A DNA stretch of 64,000 nt, from positions 4,650,001 through 4,714,000 of the forward strand of contig NC_071349.1 in NCBI RefSeq assembly GCF_027744825.2. The letters run 5' to 3'. Shown one piece after another: positions 45,821 through 57,895 of the stretch. This DNA is from Synchiropus splendidus (Eukaryota > Chordata > Actinopteri > Syngnathiformes > Callionymidae). A program made the translations under genes and the position numbers. The notes beneath the pieces were generated by a model that saw only the letters and a list, made by a program, of their open reading frames with translations, was not told where the DNA came from and searched no databases. Numbering within the stretch: position 1 is the stretch's first letter; every line of letters begins with the position of its first letter.

Positions 45821-47415
45821 ATGGTGCTGCTCTACAGTCTCTCTACAGTCAGTCTACAGTCTGCATTATTTCTTGCAGGGTGCTCCAACACAATGACAGA
45901 TATTAGCTACATGGAAGACTTGGACAATACAGCTAACACAAAAGCTCTGACTAACAAGCTTCCATACAAACTCAAAGAAGTTTGGAGAAGGTATGCTTGT
46001 GACTTAGAAGGGCAAACAAAGGAAAGAGTGATGTTCAAGGATTTTGTCTACTTTGTCAACAAACAAGTCAAGCATATATTGCACCCACTCTTTGGAAACC
46101 TAAATGAAACATACACCAGTAACAGAGACCCAGTCAGGCAGAAAACTATACACAGAGACACTCAAACCAAAGAAAGTGTTCACAACAGCTGTTGTTCCCT
46201 CCAAAACACAACAAACACAAAGCAAAGATGGAAATCGACAAACAAGAAAGAGCAAAGAAAAAGAAAGTCACACAAGGAAAAGATCGACTTCTTGAGAAGC
46301 AAAGGCTTGTGTCATTCTGTGTGTGGTGCACGGTGGATGAGTGGTGTGACTGCTCGTATGCAACGTGACGTGACGTATGTGCGTGTTGACGTAAGAAAGT
46401 GTTATGGAAGCATGAGGAGCACACTAGTTTTTGACCGTGCTATTGTTATTTTTTGTTTGGAATACCACAGTTGTTTTGTTATCACCAGTTGAAGGATTCA
46501 AGAAATCTTATCAAAAGGAATAACTGTGGATATATTCTCATCACGGGAAGACACGCGTCATCTACAGGCTCTACATCCATAACAAAGTGTGTTTGGGAAA
46601 GGACTTGACGGAACCACACTGACAATGGTCACATGAGTAGCAGCTGCAGAGAGAAGGTTCAATATTAGGACTGTTCTCGATTACATACATACTACACTGC
46701 TTCACATGAACTCACAAGTAGATACAGCAAAAGATAGCTGTGAACTACAGTCGGTTTCAAGTGCCCTTGATCAAATGATGGAAACTTTTGGTGTCACTGG
46801 GGCCGGTAAGGAAGACTGTGTTCTTTCAATTATTCCAGTATGCGTCAAGGCACAAAAGGGAAGAAAGACAGTGATAAACTGTCACTCAACATGAACGGAC
46901 GTAATACAAGCATCTCATTACTTGGATGACGGGTCGTATGCTGTGAGAACAATGTTAGGCTGGACAGTGAACGGACCACTCAGAGGTGGAAATCATATGA
47001 TGGAGACAAACATCTCAAAGCAAGTCACTGCAAATCGATTCTCACTAGTCAATCTAGAGGAGCTACGGCAACAGCGGTTTAAGCAAGACCTTCCTGATGC
47101 TGGACTAAATGAAGACATTGCTGGACTAAATGAAGACATTGAAGTGCCTAAGGATGATCACCAATTCATTAACATGGTGTCTCAATCCTCAAAACTTGTG
47201 GACGGTCGTTACAGTGTCTGCCTTCCAGTGAAGAACAAATCATTGTGCATGCTCAACAACAGATCAGACGCAGAACGTGCTTTGAACTTAACGAAAAGAT
47301 TTTTAAAAGATGTCAAGTTTCATGCGGAATATGTCACATTCATGAATGACATCCTTAAGAAAGGTTATGCAGCGAAGCTCAACTGTGCTGAACACGAGCA
47401 CACTGAGGGGCGAAT
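45821..47415 (+). pseudogene. BEL/Pao retrotransposon, gag to start of RT region
   Basis: 45821-46315 reads a BEL-type Gag segment: 'CSNTMTDISYMEDLDNTANT', 'LPYKLKEVWRRYA', 'DFVYFVNKQVKHILHPLFGN'. After a disrupted knuckle region, 46706-46892 gives 'TGAGKEDCVLSIIPVCVKAQ' (the entry to the aspartic protease), and 46922-47415 gives 'YAVRTMLGWTVNGPLRG', 'MLNNRSDAERALNL', and 'AEYVTFMNDILKKGYA' up to 'EHTEGRI'. This is the typical order upstream of RT. Coding stops at 47415-47420, where unrelated DNA begins. A 175-base segment at 46316-46490 looks foreign. Confidence 0.85.
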
Positions 47416-47594
47416 CCAGTCAGAGTCAGGTATCAGAAAAACCTCTGTTGTTTGTCGAACCAAACTAACATCCGTCAAACTAAACTGCCTCAGAAAAAAC
47501 GCCGGTAATAATTTCGCCAGAATGAACACAGACGGGTTTCAAAATAATGTCATCAAACTTCACTTGAAACGTAACCTTTTATTTTCTTTATGGT

Positions 47595-47680
47595 ACCGGA
47601 AGTACATGTGACGTCATCGACACAGGCGGTAAAACTGTAGTATTCGCTGAGGGTGCAGACCAGCCTCTGTAGTCACGACG
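47595..47680 (+). promoter_or_regulatory. Candidate TATA-less promoter and 5' UTR exon of the kinase-domain gene
   Basis: An ETS-type ACCGGAAGT (47595-47603) and a perfect CRE TGACGTCA (47609-47616) lie 65-85 bases upstream of a strong donor (GTAAGT at 47681), with no coding sequence in between. This is a common arrangement for a housekeeping-type promoter with a non-coding first exon, and the coding exon follows 190 bases later. The role is inferred. Confidence 0.45.
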
Positions 47681-47871
47681 GTAAGTTAAAGTCTTTTGTT
47701 TTGATCCCTCTACACATTACCGATATATTATTAAACATGCAGTTCAAAGAAATGTTGAAACTATCAACTATTTTAAATGGTACAATATCCCACCACTGCT
47801 TTTAGCTTAATTTCGCTAGCTCCTGTATTTGCAATGTTTGTGAAAATACTGAACTGTCTTTTGTATTGTAG

Positions 47872-50826
47872 ATCATGGATAAAGAGTATAAAGCCCTGAA
47901 GAAGGAGCTCGAAGCTGGTAAACAATTCCACCATATATAAAACCTGTACCCTTTGTTTGAACAGTTATTTTACAAATCATGGCAAATGCTGGAAAATACA
48001 ATGTCAGTATATGATACAGTGTGTTAGGATGACAAAGATGATCATATTGGATGTGGAATGTGAATTTGCAGACGACGGCATAATAGTAAATTATTGTCAA
48101 ACTGTTCAAATTTAACTTTTTAGGTGAACTTACTCAAAAAGACTTTGATTCAAAAGTTAAAAAGCTCCTGACTGCTGACAAATCAGGTATTCTTGACTAA
48201 TGACATTGCTCAATTTGTTGAAACATTTCTTGAATGAATGGTCTGTGGCAGTTCCAGTATGACAAAGAAAATGCATTTCAGTATACTGACATGTTTATAT
48301 TGCAGATAACATCAACCCTGGTGGTGCCATGGCATTTTTAAGAACGCTGAGCCAACATTACTCACAGCATTTCTACCACTAAAAAGTATTAAACATAAAC
48401 AATAGTAGTGCATGTATGCATTAAAGGTGCTGCAGAGGCCTTCAGCAAAGCAAAAAAAAAAAAAATCAGTCATGCCCAAGTAAAGAAGAGACAGTTTCCG
48501 CTCTGCAAAAAGGAAAAAAAGGAAGTAACCTGCAAAAAATCTCTGGTGAAGGTTTATGAAATGAGTGATTGTCATATGAGCAGTAAGTTGTATCTGTTGT
48601 GCACAAACCTCCTGTAATTGCTCGCAGAGCAATCCCTGCGTAGGTGCGCGTACCGCTTTAAGACAATCACATGACTATGTTGACTTGGCAAAAATGCGCC
48701 GAACTGCGTTTATAAGGAAGCGCATCTGTCAACAGGATGCAACTGCTGAAACAATCTAACATCACAGTTCCTTGTGAGTGTCTTTGTGGATCTAGGGAGC
48801 AGCTCCAGGGGAAACGCAAGTTGTCTGCTGTGTGGCACCATATTGATCTCCTGTCGGAGAATAATGTATTAATTTCAATCTTTACCCAGTTTGCCTCAAA
48901 TTTTCGACTTGTCTGTTTCATTCTAATTCAGATTGATTTCAAGGTATAATTTAATTTAGAAAACTGTAAAACATTGGATTTTTTTTTTAATAAAAAACGT
49001 TTTTCACATTACAATACGTTTTCACATTATTTAAAGATTTCGAATAATACTTAATACAAACTGTCAAGTCGGTTGCCTGCAGGGACTTTTAATGTCCAGC
49101 AGGTGTCAGTATTCAGTGACAGAGTATCAACACAGTATCAGCACAGTGTGTCACTGTGTCGAAACGCTTTATGATGCCTCATTTACCCTTCACCAGTTTG
49201 TATCGTTCCTTCGTTCTCCATTGTAGTGATCCGCTTTTGCGCATGTGTGAGTGTTACTGACTTTACTCACTTTTCTGTTTCCCCTCGTATGGGTTCATTT
49301 CCTCATGTTTGTGATTTTTTTGATCCGCGTCCGAGCGCTTTCCGTTTATTCCGCCTCGTGATCTTAACTCCGAGTGCGTGTTTTGTTGTCACATTCTATT
49401 AATTAACATTCTAACTATTGGATCCACCTCCTTGACAAGCCATGACACAGATATTCCATATCTTTGGAAAAAGACAATCTATATTGGAAGGAACCTTTTT
49501 TTCAGTGTTGTTTTCAGGAGATTTTTGTGTAAAACGTGTAATGTTGCAGTTGCACCTAGTGGACCATCACCGTCAGTAGATAAGCCTGATGGAAGTTCCA
49601 CTTCAGGTCTGCATTTGTATGTCTGCCATTACCAACGGGATGCAATTTTAAAACAGTATTTTAATTAAATATTCGACATATTGTACTTATGCCTATGAGG
49701 TTATGTCTAGCATTGTTTGTTTGCCCTTTTAAGTTTGATATTCTCTTATTTACAAATGAAATCCTCGGAAGTGATGTTTCAAACCAGGTAGTGTATTGGC
49801 AACATATTCTTTTTTGTATCGGAGGAAGTTGAACAACATTGTGTGTTTAGCATTTTTACATTAGCCACAATGAACAATTTTTACACATGGTGAAGTAGAC
49901 TTTCTAAATCGAAACCAACACACCAGTCTTGTAATTTTTTTTTCCTTTCTTGAAAAACTGCTGTTTTGTTTTTTTTTTTCCTTAAAAAAACTTGTCACTG
50001 GGCTTTTAATTTCAAAAACCCAACTCAGCCAAGTGTAGTCAGTATATTGAGCTAGAATATAGGCAAATTGTTACCTAAAAAAACCTGAATGTAAATAATG
50101 ATGACCAAGTCTTCAATGCTGGTACCAATTTCATGCTTATAATAAATTTGTGGAAGCCTGGTTCAGTGCGTCTTAAAAGATGCTAAAATGTGCTCAATTA
50201 TTTGCTCAATGTGTTTATAGGATGTCTACTCTGCGAAAAAAGTATCAGCATGACAAGAAAGTCTAGGGCCATCTGCAGACACAGGTGCAGCTATAAGACC
50301 AGACGAGGGAGGTGCATCCTGCAGGACTCCTGTTGTACCAACATGTAAGCATTATTTAATCAAATATTTTACAATTTTAAGGCTTGTTAATTTTAATATT
50401 CTAGCAGTGTTACTGTTGCCCTTAGAGTCGGTAATGAATGTTCAAAAGAATTGGAAAAGAAATTAGGCCCTAGTGCATACATATGTCTGATTGACAGCGC
50501 CACTAACCTGTTAATTTTGTAAAAGAAATGTACGACCATCTCTTGAATCTGCGAGACGAAGATGCAACGGCCTATAGAATTTTAGCTGAAATAATTTGAG
50601 AACCGTTTGGCATTTGATAACGTGTCTTAATGTTTGCATATGTTCCACGTGTTACATTTGTGAAGAGTGAAATGATAAAGTACTGCGAGGAAAACTAAGT
50701 TGGGGAAGGATCATTTGGTAAAGTATATAGAGGCTCCTTCCAAGGCACTCCAGCAGCTATCAAGTGGATTGTTATCGGGTCTACAGAGACTGAGGAGAAC
50801 AGAAAACATGAGATCAATGTGTCACT
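47872..50826 (+). pseudogene. Multi-exon gene with DMAP1-binding-like N-terminus and protein kinase N-lobe
   Basis: Exons with consensus borders: 47872-47917 (MDKEYKALKKELEAG), 48124-48186 (ELTQKDFDSKVKKLL), 48306 onward (ends in a stop at 48380), possibly 48438-48590 (Lys-rich), 49550-49606 (Ser/Pro-rich), 50221-50344 (Cys-rich, CLLCEKS... CRHRCSYKTRRGRC) and about 50429-50610. The first two resemble the helical DMAP1-binding module (compare DIP2 N-termini). The last exon, about 50660-50826, carries the kinase glycine loop 'VGEGSFGKVYRG' and the ATP-binding Lys in 'PAAIKWIV' (codon 50762-50764), then a helix-C-like end with donor GTAAGT. A TAA stands directly before the loop, and there is a frameshift near 50520. 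No catalytic HRD or DFG loop was found downstream. The gene is therefore disabled, at least here. The kinase match is motif-based. Confidence 0.55.
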
Positions 50827-52693
50827 GTAAGTTTTCAATTTGACTTGCATGCTCTTTATTTGATTATGCTGTGTGCACAAACTAGATATATATATATATA
50901 TATACATATTTTTTTTTTCTTCTTTAAGCAACAATGGCTGCAAAATATTGGCATTTACTTGTGTTATATGTCAACAGGAGACTCAGGAGTCTCAAGTTTA
51001 GTAGCTGTGAAGTCGTACTGTTAATAGGAAAATTACAGATGTTCTTTTAATGTTTTAACTCCTCAGTTCTTCAAAGTGCAGTTTGGATAATCTTGTCTAA
51101 GACAAGAGATAGTGTTTGGGCTGCGATGAACAATCATTGAGCAATTCAGTGGGTTTAGCAATAAAAGTGTCTTCTGTTCTGTTGAAAGGATTTGCATATT
51201 TAATGTGCACTGAATAAAGATGACATTTGTGCTTCTTTAATTAAGTTGCTGCAATCTGTATTTCTGTGCACTGTTAAGGTTTTACAATTTACCTCAACCA
51301 ATATATTTGTTTCCAAAACCATGGCTCAAGGAACAGTTCTGTTAAAAGACTTGTTATATTTTTTTTCTTTTAGCCTCACCAGCAATGATCATCTAAAATT
51401 TGCAAAAGAATTTAAAAACATGTCTGTTTCTTGCTATATACACATGTCTCCCAAGGAAAGATGTTCTCTCACACAGTGGCATGAATTTGTTTACTTCATT
51501 ATAGTTTTGCTGAAAAAAATTTCACGTGAATGTCTTGCACAAGTAAATATCTTTTAAAAACTCAATGCCAAATATATATATATATATACACGCACGCACA
51601 CTACTATATCAATGCTAATCTGTAGCTCCACATTATATGTTCATAGATCTTATCAATAAGAAATCTCTCCATCAAGGTTTGACCAAATGTTATACAATGC
51701 CATGGATTCAAGTCTTCATATTTAAATATGACTACTTTGAAGACTAACCTGGTTGTACACTGATGCCCCCATTCTATAGCAGTGCCGGGCTTGGTCCCCC
51801 AACTCTCACATGTTGAATGCCATCTGCATTTGACCAACAAGAAGGTTTTCCTTCCCTCATTCATTTCATATCAATTTGGGGCAGCCTAAGCACACACAAA
51901 GAAAATTATGTGCTTGTGGCTTCAAGTTTAAGTGTAAGTGCACCAAGTAAATTATATTTTCTGTCAGAAAATGTTCATCTTATCTCACTATAAATACAGA
52001 GAACTTTCACACGCAAATAAAATTTAAAAATTCAGCACATACCACCTTGTTCCTGCACAGCCTCATAGAAATATCTAGCCACAATGCTCTGCTTGCTGTT
52101 AGATGTGCCAACCTTTAACCACAGAACCTTCCTTGAGAATCTGTATCAACAGAGATTTGAGAAGTTTCTACACAAAAAACATCTGACGTGCTATATTGTG
52201 TAAGATATAACATTTCAAAAACAATAATATCATGACATATATCATGAACTAATGTTGAATTGCTCAGTTACATTTGGGTTTTTGTGGACTCCTCATGATG
52301 GTGTACAGACAGATAATAGTTTTAAAAAAAGGTAAGCACTGCGTGGATGATGAGAGTCTAGGAGTGAACTGTATTTCAACGGGTCAAGTTTTATTTTTTC
52401 ATCGTGCAATAAATCAGATCACATATACATATATATGCACACATATCTCTTCTGACTATAAGAATCTTGTATGGTATACATGCCCATCAATACAGAGATG
52501 TATCCACATGCCAAAGAACTTCAACTTATCATTCCCTTCATAAGCAACATTAAAATATGACAAATAATATACACTAGATATTTATAGACAGCCATAATAA
52601 TACATATTTGCATCTTTCTATAACCTGCTTCAGGAGTGTACACATACATAAAATGCTTAATTATTTGACAGCTTTGTAGATTTCAGTGAGTGG
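50827..52693. other. Downstream sequence, no exon recognised
   Basis: A possible exon at about 51373-51557 (after 'ttttttcttttag') does not look like a kinase. (TA)n tracts lie at 50885-50905 and 51571-51590. A minus-strand frame at 51604-51864 might be a remnant of the integrase gene whose HTH exons lie at 52694-52994, but I see no integrase motif in it. Confidence 0.4.
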
Positions 52694-52994
52694 TCACTGT
52701 GCACTTCTTCTCTTCAGCCCCAGCTGTTGCAAAACTCTCCTTCGGTGTCTCTCACTGTGGGGCCACAAACCAATTACAATAAGCTTTTTTTTCTATAAAC
52801 AATAAAGAGTAAAGCCCATGCACAAGACTATAGTCAACTCAAAAGTGTATGTATATCAATGTTGCATGAGAAGGGTGTCTGAAACATTTGCTTTTAAGAT
52901 TGTACCAACCTGACTTTATGTCCAGATGCAGCAAGCAAACGTGCCATTTCCTTCTGTTTATATCCATTGTTGAAGTAAAACAAAATCATTGCAT
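52694..52994 (-). pseudogene. Integrase-type helix-turn-helix, two exons
   Basis: Exon 52994-52910 reads 'AMILFYFNNGYKQKEMARLL' and ends phase 2 at donor GTTGGT. Exon 52754-52694 starts after 'tggccccacag' and continues in frame with 'ERHRRRVLQQLGLKRR'. Together they form the N-terminal helix-turn-helix that precedes the rve catalytic domain in IS3EU-like integrase genes of fish. The catalytic domain was not found on this strand. The fragment runs towards the kinase-domain gene (convergent). Confidence 0.55.
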
Positions 52995-53395
52995 CTACAA
53001 GGGTTAAGTGCAACAACCAACAGCTGATTCATCATCTTATGCCAAATTTGATACAAAGCCATTAGCTAGGTGGAATATAAATTAATCCAAAACTCAACAC
53101 ACATACTGCGATGACAGTAACACTCTAGTCTTGCAAACAAAAACAATTCTGCAATCATTTAAAAGTAATTCTTTACAGGGGGTATGAGAATCCCTCAATA
53201 ATGTTTAATATCTATTTTCTATGTCCCACAAGAAAAAGTACATGAAATCGCGTCCGTATTTCATGCAAAGTATCATGGTGGGAGCAATTAAGAGGATAAA
53301 TATAGTACGGAAAAATAAAATGTTTTAGTGCTAAGGTAAGCCTGTTGATGATGTATGTACTGTACTGGCGTAAAAACAAAATAGTACCTTGTATT
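52995..53395. other. Spacer
   Basis: AT-rich, nothing recognised. The 5' end of the minus-strand integrase gene would be expected here. Confidence 0.4.
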
Positions 53396-53399
53396 TCAA

Positions 53400-54262
53400 T
53401 GTAGGGAGGTTTTTCTGATACCTGACTCTGAGACCAAAGGATGAGGGAGGTTTTTCTGATACCTGACTCTGAGACCTGAGGATGACAGAGGTTTTTCTGA
53501 GATCTGACTCTGAGACCTGAGGATGACAGAGGTTTTTCTGAGATCTGACTCTGAGACCTGAGGATGACGGAGGTTTTTCTGATACCTGACTCCGAGACCT
53601 GAGGATGACAGAGGTTTTTCTGAGATCTGACTCTGAGACCTGAGGATGACGGAGGTTTTTCTGAGACCTGACTCTGAGACCTGAGGATGACGGAGGTTTT
53701 TCTGAGACCTGACTCTGAGACCTGAGGATGACAGAGGTTTTTCTGATAACTGATACCTGACTCTGAGACCTGAGGATGACACAGGTTTTTCTGAGACCTG
53801 ACTCTGAGACCTGAGGATGACAGAGGTTTTTCTGATACCTGACTCTGAGACCTGAGGATGACAGAGGTTTTTCTGAGATCTGACTCTGAGACCTGAGGAT
53901 GACGGAGGTTTTTCTGAGACCTGAGGATGACGGAGGTTTTTCTGAGACCTGACTCTGAGACCTGAGGATGACAGAGGTTTTTCTGATAACTGATACCTGA
54001 CTCTGAGACCTGAGGATGACACAGGTTTTTCTGAGACCTGACTCTGAGACCTGAGGATGACAGAGGCTTTTCTGATACCTGACTCTGAGACCTGAGGATG
54101 ACAGAGGTTTTTCTGAGATCTGACTCTGAGACCTGAGGATGACGGAGGTTTTTCTGAGACCTGACTCTGAGACCTGAGGATGAGACCTGAGGATGACAGA
54201 GGTTTTTCCGACGCCTGATACCTGACTCTGAGACCTGAGGATGACAGAGGTTTTTCTGAGAC
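53400..54262. repeat. 41-bp minisatellite, about 20 imperfect units
   Basis: The unit is 'gagacctgaggatgacagag' followed by 'gtttttctgagatctgactct', with variants (acag/acgg, gatacc/gagacc) and some partial units. 41 is not a multiple of 3, so the minus strand reads all three frames in turn and gives a 312-codon open frame that is an artefact. One 28-base variant (53820-53847) is identical, inverted, to 47421-47448. Confidence 0.95.
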
Positions 54263-54284
54263 CTGAGGATGTCCTAAAATGTAC

Positions 54285-54960
54285 ACCATACTGTGGAGAT
54301 ATACGTCAATACTGCTCTGAATCCTGCCGATCATGTTTCGAGAGGACAGACTGTTGAATCTTTCTTGAAAAATGAATGGTAGCTTTCAGGACCAGGTTTC
54401 TTGCTCAATGCGCAAAACCAATGGCCAAAGAATCCAGATTCTGGAATGCTTGACATTAATGACCCAGATGTCAAAAGAGCAGCACAAGTGCACACCGTTC
54501 AGGCATGTAAGCCTCAAGATGCACTGGACCAGTTGATGGTTCACTACTCATCCTGTATGAAGCTAAAGCGTGCCGTTGCCTGGTTTCTGAGATTGAAAAA
54601 TTTGCTGAAGAAACTGAAAGAAAAGTGAAAGGAACCAAACTCATCAAGTGAAGAAAACAACATGAGTCACTTTAAGAAGGTTTACAAGGGAACACACCTA
54701 ACTTGCGAACTAGCTCACTCCAGAAGTTGAATCCAGTTGGAAGATGCAAGATGGAATCATAAGAGTTGGTGGAAGGTTGAGTCGTGCAGCAATGCCTGAT
54801 GATTCCAATCAGCAAGCAATCTTGCCTACTACTTGAATTATCAACATTTTCTCTGCTCATGAAACAGGATGTGAGTGTGTGATGTGATCCGATCACAAGA
54901 CACTTACATGTCACGTGCTACGTGAGGCCAGCCAGACGGCAACTATCTGTCTATGTTCCC
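54285..54960 (+). pseudogene. BEL/Pao retrotransposon, RNase H-integrase junction
   Basis: Frames give 'NPADHVSRGQTVESFLKNEW' (about 54325), 'GPGFLLNAQNQWPKNP' (54393), 'DINDPDVKRAAQVHTV', 'HYSSCMKLKRAVAWFLRLKN', then 'GRCK...IIRVGGRLSRAAMPDD' (about 54730-54800). These are the segments following RNase H and leading into the integrase zinc region of BEL/Pao. Same strand and family as 45821-47415, so both are probably parts of one element. The RT and RNase H core between them is missing. Confidence 0.8.
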
Positions 54961-57895
54961 CATTCACACATAGTGCGCTGCCACATTGTTCATTCTGAAG
55001 GCCTTCATACAGCCTGATCGGGATCTCTGTTATGCAACATCCTTTTTTTGTATTTGAAGTCAATTATTTGTTCAGTTTTCGTCTTACTCTCTGTAGGCGA
55101 CAAAACTTGTCTTGCCAATCTGACATTTTTGTGTTCATTGAATCATCATTATTTCTTCAGGGAAACAAATTTATTTTGGAAAATTTAACCTAATGTGGGC
55201 GGAGTTTAGATTTCATATGAACAATTTCTAAAATCAATGGAATAACTAAAAGTCTAGTTAGAACAGTAATTATGATCATGTTGTGATAAGGTGGGCCACC
55301 AGAGAAGTTCATTGTTGAGTCCAGGTTAAAAAAATCCTACTACGTCTACTACCACTAATAATAATAAAAAATAATTAATAAAAGGTCAATTGATATGGTG
55401 CTGATGATGATGATGATTATTATTATTATTACTCACAAATACTCACAAGGTTTCCCTGATGCTTGCTGCAACATTGAGTTTCAAGCTGCCGCACAAATGT
55501 GCACATGCTCAAAGATCTTCAGCTTGTGTTGGACCAAAGACAACATGAACTTTTATTTAGTAGATGGACGCCATTTGATTTAGAACTTTGACATCTAGTT
55601 GTTAACCCAATTTTTTTTTTCATTGTCATTTATGTCACATGGATTATGATTTATGCAGAACGTATTATTGATTTTTGGATCTGACACAGGGTCTATATAC
55701 AGTATGTTATATCAAAATGATGCATTAAATATGTAAACCCCAAGAGCACTCTTCTTAAATGATGTTTGTTCAACAGAGGAAGCAGCATGTTCAAGGTGAC
55801 ACGTCTTAACAAATGCCTTAATGTCACTCATTTCTGCATATTGACAAAATAGCATGCACCCGTTGCCGAATGTCTCCAGATGGGAAAGGGAAAAAAAGAC
55901 AAAGGAAAAGATGTGGCAAGCATCTGTGCTCCCTCCCCTCCGTATAATCAGACAAGCAAGACTGACATGTCCAATCATAACAAAACATCAGATGGTAAAT
56001 GGGCCTTCACAATCACTGTCAGCCAGCCTCCATTACAACAGCCTTCTTTCTTGTTCATCACTCAGTCCTTCCATTATTATTTAATTACCACAATTTCTTT
56101 ATTTATATTAGCACTGAGGTCTTTCTTGTACAGCCTAATGACTTCTTTGTTGGCAATCCTATTTCTAATTTTTGTTTTTGTCAGTGTTTTTCATCCATTT
56201 TTGCAAACGTAACTCTTTGTCTAATTTGTCTTTGGTGGCTCACAAACGCGACCACTGGCAGTTCAAAGCGAATCATCAAAGCGCGAGATTGACATTTGAT
56301 TAATTCTGGGTGTGTTCCATGTTGGCGTGAAGTGACACACGCACACAATAACAGTCCCGTTCACCTGAATGTGGAAGCAGTCTTCTGTTTTTACAAGGAG
56401 AATAGCCAACTGTGGAAATGCATTATTATTAATGAGTGAAGTGAGTATTTGAAAGTATTGAAGTGAATGAAAAGGTGATTGTGTAACCCTCCTTACCTTC
56501 CAAAGTGGGAAACAATTCATTTATTACTTGATATTTACACTGACACCTTACTGACACCAGTAGCTGTAACTGGTTACACGTATTACCATAGTTTCTCAAT
56601 CTCCATCTATGGTCAGATGAGACCCTTAAATTTTGGCTGACCATCGTGTTGTTCTTAAAGATTATGCCCTTTAGTTTAATGTGCTTTATGTGATTTAATG
56701 ACTCCAAAACTGCATTTGGAAAGCTGAATTTCTACTGAAATCTTAGCAAAAGAGCATTGATCGGCCTCAGTGTGAATCGTTGTGCCAGGCGATGTTATTG
56801 TTCACAGCACTGAAAATCTCTGTGACTAAAATGCATGGCCGTTTGATGGCCTTTTAATAGCAGTCTGGTACGTTTTAAACCTAGAATGAATGGAGCGCCA
56901 TCCCATAGCTTACCCTAACCCCAACCTCCATCGCTGAATGTAGAAGGAATGGAGCATCATTTGTCGCATTTATCATGCCGACCTGGGTGATTGACTGGTT
57001 CACCCGGACTAAGACCCGCCCAGTGTTGGTCATCTTAGCATTGAAAAAAAGTAGTTACAGTTACCAATTGACTCTCTCTCCAGTGAGGCTGCATAGAAAC
57101 ACTGTTCCTCACAATCCTGGAATCTCAGCAACATCATTCAACAATCAGCATGTGAATAGCAAGCTTGTTGGGGCAGACAGCAGTGAAAGGCCCAGAAACA
57201 AAAGAGCTCCCTAACCACCGCTTCACACCTGAGCCTCAAGAAAGCTCAAAATTTTCACCCAAAAGATTACAGTTTTAAGGGATGATGTGTGGAGCCCTAA
57301 TCACACTCTGGAGTGTCTCAAAACACAACCGAAGTTGGTGTGAGATCAACTTTCATTAGTCATTTTGGGCTTTGTGTATGAAAAGAAAGCACCACCTTCA
57401 GTTCACACCTCGTAGCGCAATAAGTAGGTGGAGTTTACATTATTCAAAGACACTCCCTCAAGTTCCAGGGCTTAACTGCTCCGACTGTAAGTTAAATAAT
57501 GTAGAAACAAATTAAACCAATAACATTAATTTGTAGTTTCAGGCTTAGGTTTAAAAAGAAGGGATAATTCACTTTAAATGTGAGTTGAAAGTAATTTTAT
57601 TTTGTAATATTGAACTATGAAATTATGACAATTAATGTTCAGAGGCCGAATTCTGACCCGCATCCCCTTTCACCAACGTGAGGCTTTTAGACACGAAAGC
57701 ACACGAAAAACAGCGGCGGGTTCGGTCAATTCTGTCTTGGAAAAAAAACAAAACAGAGAAAGGCTGGTCATCTAGCTCAGTGAAATTAATGATTATTTCC
57801 TGGGCAATATGCTTCGCGTTCCTAATGTTACTCTCAGACCAGCGAGTGTCTGCGAGTGACCGCTGGTTCCTGCAGTTTCACCTTCATGAGCACGA
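54961..57895. other. Intergenic, no gene recognised
   Basis: It contains a short (ATG/ATT)n tract at 55398-55432 and otherwise single-copy-looking AT-rich sequence. Open frames at 55712-56292 on both strands are unsupported. The part 56240-57250 is moderately balanced in composition. Confidence 0.45.

Noticed and set aside
51373..51557. Next exon of the kinase domain
   Set aside because: There is an acceptor-like tract, but the translation shows none of the kinase motifs expected after helix C.
53396..54334. 312-codon minus-strand repeat protein
   Set aside because: The unit is 41 bp, so the frame shifts through all three phases. No splice or start context supports a gene.
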